A program made the position numbers and the translations under genes. This document shows, one piece after another, positions 45,798 to 49,068 of a stretch of 49,068 nt of DNA (position 1 is its first letter; each line of letters opens with the position of its first letter). The notes under the pieces were generated by a model. The model saw nothing but the letters and a program-made list of their open reading frames with translations. It made no database searches and was not told the DNA's origin. Source of the stretch: an uncultured Clostridia bacterium (GTDB taxonomy: Bacteria > Bacillota > Clostridia > Christensenellales > UBA1242); assembly GCA_944376905.1 (NCBI GenBank), contig CALWEA010000009.1, forward strand, positions 1-49,068, read 5' to 3'.

Positions 45798-46838
45798 ATG
45801 GTAACCTCAGTTTTTCTTGTCGGTATACTATTTGGTGCTTTGCTTTATGCAGGTATTGGTTTAACAATATTTGCGTCAAAAGTTTTGGGATATGATACGA
45901 CATCTAAATATTATTATAAGAGAATGGCCAAAAAAGGAGCTCGAGAGGCTTCAAAAATAATGGATAAGAGTAGAACAAGTGAACCAACTTTTAGAGAAAT
46001 AAAAGCATGTGTTAAACATGTTCTTAAACCAAGGTACAAGTTGGGTAATTCTCATTTGAGAACTGTCAATACTTATTTCCCGAAATATTCACGTAAAGAA
46101 AAGAGATACCATCAATTAATTGAAAAAATAGAAAGCAACAGAGTAAATTATCAAATTGCACAAAAATTAGGTAATGATAGAGTTGCAAATAAGTATTATA
46201 AAAAGATTCAAAATTTGCAGGGTTTGAAGCGTAATATGGAGTTAGATGGAAATTATTTGAGTCATTTAGAAAGTCATGAGGTTGATTGGGTTGGTAAAAT
46301 AAAATTTAGTAAATTGGGCGTTGAATTTGCAGATCCAACAACTTACATTAAATGTTTTGATAAGGATATAGCAAATGAATATTTGCATTATCACTATGAT
46401 GGAAATGAAGCAAATGGTTTTCAAAGTAGGATAGTTAATCCAAAACATGATAAAGGTTCAGGATATCCTCATGTTGCAGAAATAAGATTTAACAATGCAA
46501 GCGAAAAGAAATCTCTTGGAGTTAGTGCTTTGAACAAATTTACATACGATAAAGGTCTTTCTCTTCTTGCAGATAAAACTATTGATATTTATAACGACAT
46601 GCCAGAAGAAAGAAAATCATCTTTATTCCCAATAAAAGTAACACAAATGGTTAGGGCTTCACAAGTTCCTAATGTATCCTTGGCAGATAGAATAAGATGT
46701 AATTTATTTTCAAGAGGTTTAATGCCTGTAACAAAATTTATTAAAAATATTAACGAATTACATGAATTTGCTAAGCAAACTAAACAACTTGTAGTCTCAA
46801 ATGAAAATGAAGAAAGATTGGAAAATGAAAAAAAATAA
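45798..46838 (+). CDS. Uncharacterised protein with N-terminal membrane anchor
   Basis: A 346-residue protein: an N-terminal transmembrane helix (about 3-28) followed by a large basic soluble part. This includes a helical region (about 85-145, rich in Lys, Tyr and Arg) and a mixed alpha/beta segment with HYHYDGNEANGFQSRIV and VAEIRFNNASEKKSLGV. No family recognised. RBS AAAAGGAG and the ATG are clear, and a consensus promoter precedes it. The basic, membrane-tethered design is compatible with nucleic-acid or phospholipid contact, but no motif supports a specific role. Confidence 0.7.
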   Translation: MVTSVFLVGILFGALLYAGIGLTIFASKVLGYDTTSKYYYKRMAKKGAREASKIMDKSRTSEPTFREIKACVKHVLKPRYKLGNSHLRTVNTYFPKYSRKEKRYHQLIEKIESNRVNYQIAQKLGNDRVANKYYKKIQNLQGLKRNMELDGNYLSHLESHEVDWVGKIKFSKLGVEFADPTTYIKCFDKDIANEYLHYHYDGNEANGFQSRIVNPKHDKGSGYPHVAEIRFNNASEKKSLGVSALNKFTYDKGLSLLADKTIDIYNDMPEERKSSLFPIKVTQMVRASQVPNVSLADRIRCNLFSRGLMPVTKFIKNINELHEFAKQTKQLVVSNENEERLENEKK

Positions 46839-47142
46839 TTTTTGTTTTAATTAATAAAGATAATTATTATAGTCAAAATTTTGTTTAAAATACTTTGATT
46901 TAATATTAAATTATTAAATGGTATTGTGTTTGTTTATAAATTGTTTGTTTGATTAATGTTAAATTCTTACTAAGTAATAGTTGTCTAATTAAATAATGAA
47001 TTTTTAAAATCAATAAAAATGAATTCTTAATAGAAATCTTATGTTTACTTTAATTTTGTTTAAATTTATTATACAAAAACATACTGAAAACAATTTATAA
47101 GTTTTTGGTATGTTTTTTTTAAAAAATAAATTTAAAAATTTC
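46839..47142. terminator. Intergenic region with terminator at 47075-47120
   Basis: AT-rich. AAAAACATAC (47075-47084) pairs with GTATGTTTTT (47108-47117) and is followed by TTT, ending the upstream transcript. The rest holds nothing recognisable. Confidence 0.65.
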
Positions 47143-47278
47143 TTGCATTTTTTTAACGAATATGTTATACTCATCAAGTCGTCATTGACAATAAACACTT
47201 AAAATATATTGCGCACCTTGCCTATATGGTTCAAACGCAAGTTTTAAAATTTTAAGGAAGACAAAAAAGGAGGAAAAA
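47143..47278 (+). promoter_or_regulatory. rpsB promoter and ~100-nt leader
   Basis: TTGCAT (47143-47148), 17 bases and TATACT (47166-47171) form the promoter. The leader is more GC-rich than usual here and can form CTTGC/GCAAG (47217-47243) before the ribosome site AAAGGAGG. It may be an S2-binding autoregulatory leader, as ribosomal leaders often are; this is inference. Confidence 0.55.
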
Positions 47279-48289
47279 ATGTCTGTTATATCAATGAAAC
47301 AATTATTAGAAGCGGGAGTTCATTTTGGACATCAAACAAAAAAATGGAATCCTAAAATGAAACCATATATCTTTTCTGCCCGCAATAATATTCATATTAT
47401 TAACTTGGAATTAACTTCAAATCAAATTGATAAAGCCTATTCTTTTATAAGGGATGTTGTCGCAAGTGGAAAAAACATACTATTTGTTGGAACAAAAAAA
47501 CAAGCACAAGATGCTGTTAAAGATGAAGCTTTAAGAGCAGGAATGTTTTATGTTAACACTAGATGGTTGGGTGGAACGTTAACTAATTTTAAAACTATTA
47601 AAACTCGTATTGAAAGATTAAATAAACTCAATCAAATGGAAAAGGTTGGCGAATTTGACCTTTTGCCGAAAAAAGAAGTTTTGCTTCTTAAACAAGAAAG
47701 AGATAAACTTGAAAAAAATTTAGGCGGAATTAAGGATATGCGAGATTATCCAGCAGCAATTTTTGTTGTTGACCCAACTCGCGAACATATTTGTATTAGA
47801 GAGGCGCAAGCGTTAAATATTCCTATTGTTGCAATAGTTGACACTAATAGTGACCCATCAGGTATTGAATATGTCATTCCTGCAAACGATGATGCAATTC
47901 GTTCTGTTAAATTGATAACAAGTGCAATTGCTGATGCTGTTATAGAAGCAAAAGAAGGAACAATAACAAAGCCTGCAACTGATGAAGAAGAAGTTGATAT
48001 TAAAACTGCATTAGTTGAAGCAGTTCCAATTGTTGAACTTGCAGAAAGTAGTGAAGAGGAAGTTTCTCATAAGCAGAAAAAAACAAAATCAATTGATGCT
48101 AAAAAAATTGATAAAAAAGTTAAAAGTGACGCCCAAGAAGAAATTAAAAATGACCAAAATCAAAAAAATGAAGATGTAAAAAAGAAAGAAACAAAAACAA
48201 AAAAGGAACCAGCAAAGGAAACAAAAACAAAAAAAACAACAACTAAAAAATCTGTTAAAAAAGAAGTAGAAGTTAAGGAGGAAAAATAA
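47279..48289 (+). CDS. rpsB: 30S ribosomal protein S2 with C-terminal extension
   Basis: A 336-residue S2. The core (1 to about 230) is canonical: [51 protein letters not shown], and [12 protein letters not shown]. Residues about 235-336 form a charged Lys/Glu/Thr-rich tail that most S2 proteins (about 235-260 residues) lack. Such tails occur in scattered low-GC lineages. RBS AAAGGAGG precedes the ATG, and the tsf start lies two bases after its stop, with the tsf ribosome site inside the tail coding region. Confidence 0.96.
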   Translation: MSVISMKQLLEAGVHFGHQTKKWNPKMKPYIFSARNNIHIINLELTSNQIDKAYSFIRDVVASGKNILFVGTKKQAQDAVKDEALRAGMFYVNTRWLGGTLTNFKTIKTRIERLNKLNQMEKVGEFDLLPKKEVLLLKQERDKLEKNLGGIKDMRDYPAAIFVVDPTREHICIREAQALNIPIVAIVDTNSDPSGIEYVIPANDDAIRSVKLITSAIADAVIEAKEGTITKPATDEEEVDIKTALVEAVPIVELAESSEEEVSHKQKKTKSIDAKKIDKKVKSDAQEEIKNDQNQKNEDVKKKETKTKKEPAKETKTKKTTTKKSVKKEVEVKEEK

Positions 48290-48291
48290 TT

Positions 48292-48939
48292 ATGTTTACA
48301 GCACAAGATGTAGCAAAATTACGCTCAATGACTGGTGCGGGAATGATGGATTGTAAAAAAGCATTAACTGAAAGTAACGGAGATATTGAAAAAGCAACTT
48401 CTTGGCTTCGTGAAAAGGGAATTGCAGCAGCGGCAAAAAAAGCAGATAGAATAGCAGCAGAGGGTGTTGTTAATTCTTATATTCATATGGGCGGAAAGAT
48501 TGGCGTTTTAGTTGAGGTTAACTGTGAAACAGATTTTGTTGCTAAAAGTGAACCTTTCCTTGCTTTAACTAAAGATATTGCAATGCAAATAGCAGCAGCT
48601 AAACCTTTATTTGTTAGTATTGAAGAAGTTGATCCTTCTGCTCTTGAACAAGAAAAAGAAATTTTGCGTAAACAGGCAGAAAATGAGGGTAAGCCTGCTA
48701 ATGTTGTTGACAAAATGGTTGAAGGTCGTGTTAAAAAATATTATGCTGAAGTTTGTTTGTTGGAACAACCATTTGTTAAAGATGGAAGTAAAACTGTTAA
48801 AGATATAATAAATGAAGCAATTTTGTCTATTGGTGAAAAAATAGCAGTTCGTAGATTTGTTAGATACGAAATGGGTGAGGGACTTGAAAAACGCAAAGAT
48901 AATCTTGCTGAAGAAGTTGCAAAACAAATGCAAGGTTAA
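48292..48939 (+). CDS. tsf: Translation elongation factor Ts (short form)
   Basis: A 215-residue EF-Ts: the N-terminal UBA-like domain with [18 protein letters not shown], the TDFVA motif ([14 protein letters not shown]), and the C-terminal core. EF-Ts recharges EF-Tu with GTP. The length matches the short form seen in many clostridia rather than the ~290-residue E. coli form. It is co-transcribed with rpsB. pyrH and frr, the usual next genes, are not seen because an apparent insertion element begins 30 bp downstream. Confidence 0.96.
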   Translation: MFTAQDVAKLRSMTGAGMMDCKKALTESNGDIEKATSWLREKGIAAAAKKADRIAAEGVVNSYIHMGGKIGVLVEVNCETDFVAKSEPFLALTKDIAMQIAAAKPLFVSIEEVDPSALEQEKEILRKQAENEGKPANVVDKMVEGRVKKYYAEVCLLEQPFVKDGSKTVKDIINEAILSIGEKIAVRRFVRYEMGEGLEKRKDNLAEEVAKQMQG

Positions 48940-48967
48940 AATATAAAATAAAAAACCATAATTTATT

Positions 48968-49068
48968 TGAACAGCACCCAATAAAGTAGATAGTTTAAAA
49001 AAAAGACCTTCTGTGGTATAATGAAATTATCACAGGAGGTTTTTTGATATGGCTGGTAAAAAAGGTAT
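48968..49068 (+). mobile_element. Left end of a probable IS3-family insertion sequence
   Basis: TGAACAGCACCCAATAAAG (48968 onward) resembles the TGxxCTGxxCCC-type terminal repeats of IS3/IS150-like elements. It is followed within 80 bp by TATAAT (49017-49022), an AGGAGG site (49034-49039) and a new start codon. The window ends inside it. Recognition is from the pattern only. Confidence 0.5.
49049..49068 (+). CDS. Start of a probable IS transposase OrfA (truncated by the window)
   Basis: An ATG after AGGAGG encodes MAGKKG and then leaves the window. The position behind an IS3-like end, and the short basic N-terminus, fit the helix-turn-helix OrfA of such elements. Six codons cannot prove it. 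Confidence 0.4.

Noticed and set aside
1..49068. CRISPR arrays, rRNA, tmRNA, SRP RNA or RNase P RNA
   Set aside because: No repeat-spacer pattern and none of the conserved cores of these RNAs was recognised; the tandem repeats at 97 and 2404 have no spacers.

Overview
The window is very AT-rich chromosomal DNA (about a quarter G+C by eye). It comes from an endospore-forming, Gram-positive, Clostridia-like bacterium, probably an uncultured gut-type lineage. The evidence is the dense set of sporulation and germination genes (veg, a SipL-type LysM/DUF3794 protein, spoIIR, sleB-ypeB, ylbJ, an uninterrupted sigK), a T-box leader on a glycyl-tRNA synthetase, strong AGGAGG-type ribosome sites, and frequent TTG/GTG starts. 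No species name can be assigned from the sequence alone.

Layout. 1-700: GC-rich hairpins, a 38-bp tandem repeat and veg. 0.7-5.5 kb: spore block (SipL-like, spoIIR, sleB, ypeB), with a good sigma-G-type promoter before sleB. 5.9-9.8 kb: a Rho-like protein that has lost its Walker A motif, a SsuBC/TauBC-type ABC ATPase and permease without a binding protein, and a YkvI-type membrane protein. 10-19.3 kb: ylbJ, phosphotransacetylase, rpmF, plsX, a short smc, ftsY and sigK; acpP and rnc, which usually sit between plsX and smc, are missing here. 19.4-25.7 kb: a 1109-residue membrane-anchored jelly-roll protein, two half-size TSUP genes, a two-cluster ferredoxin overlapping a Ppx/GppA-HD protein.

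25.7-35 kb is the most unusual region. Two related secreted proteins face outward from a 5-kb core holding degV, a lipoprotein, T-box-glyQS, an amidase-fold protein and a YjzC-like protein. The two share their N-terminal coding part, their leader and a 200-bp palindrome-bounded element, all in inverted orientation. The left protein is frameshifted at an A6 run and ends in a DUF6273/C-type-lectin-like domain. The last 120-150 bp of that domain are about 51% G+C, poor in adenine on the coding strand, and full of C-ending codons. This is what a diversity-generating-retroelement variable region looks like, but no reverse transcriptase or template repeat lies in the window. The right protein ends in GLUG-type beta repeats. 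Just downstream is an 81-nt stretch that folds into a near-perfect three-arm cloverleaf and is not a tRNA. A true tRNA-Arg(ACG) follows.

36-49 kb: a SIMPL-domain exported protein, an M16-type protease homologue, an OmpR-type response regulator with an intramembrane-sensing kinase, a cysteine-synthase-type PLP enzyme, two uncharacterised membrane-associated proteins (938 and 346 residues) flanking rsfS, then rpsB (with a Lys/Glu-rich C-terminal extension) and tsf. The last 100 bp look like the left end and first codons of an IS3-type insertion sequence.
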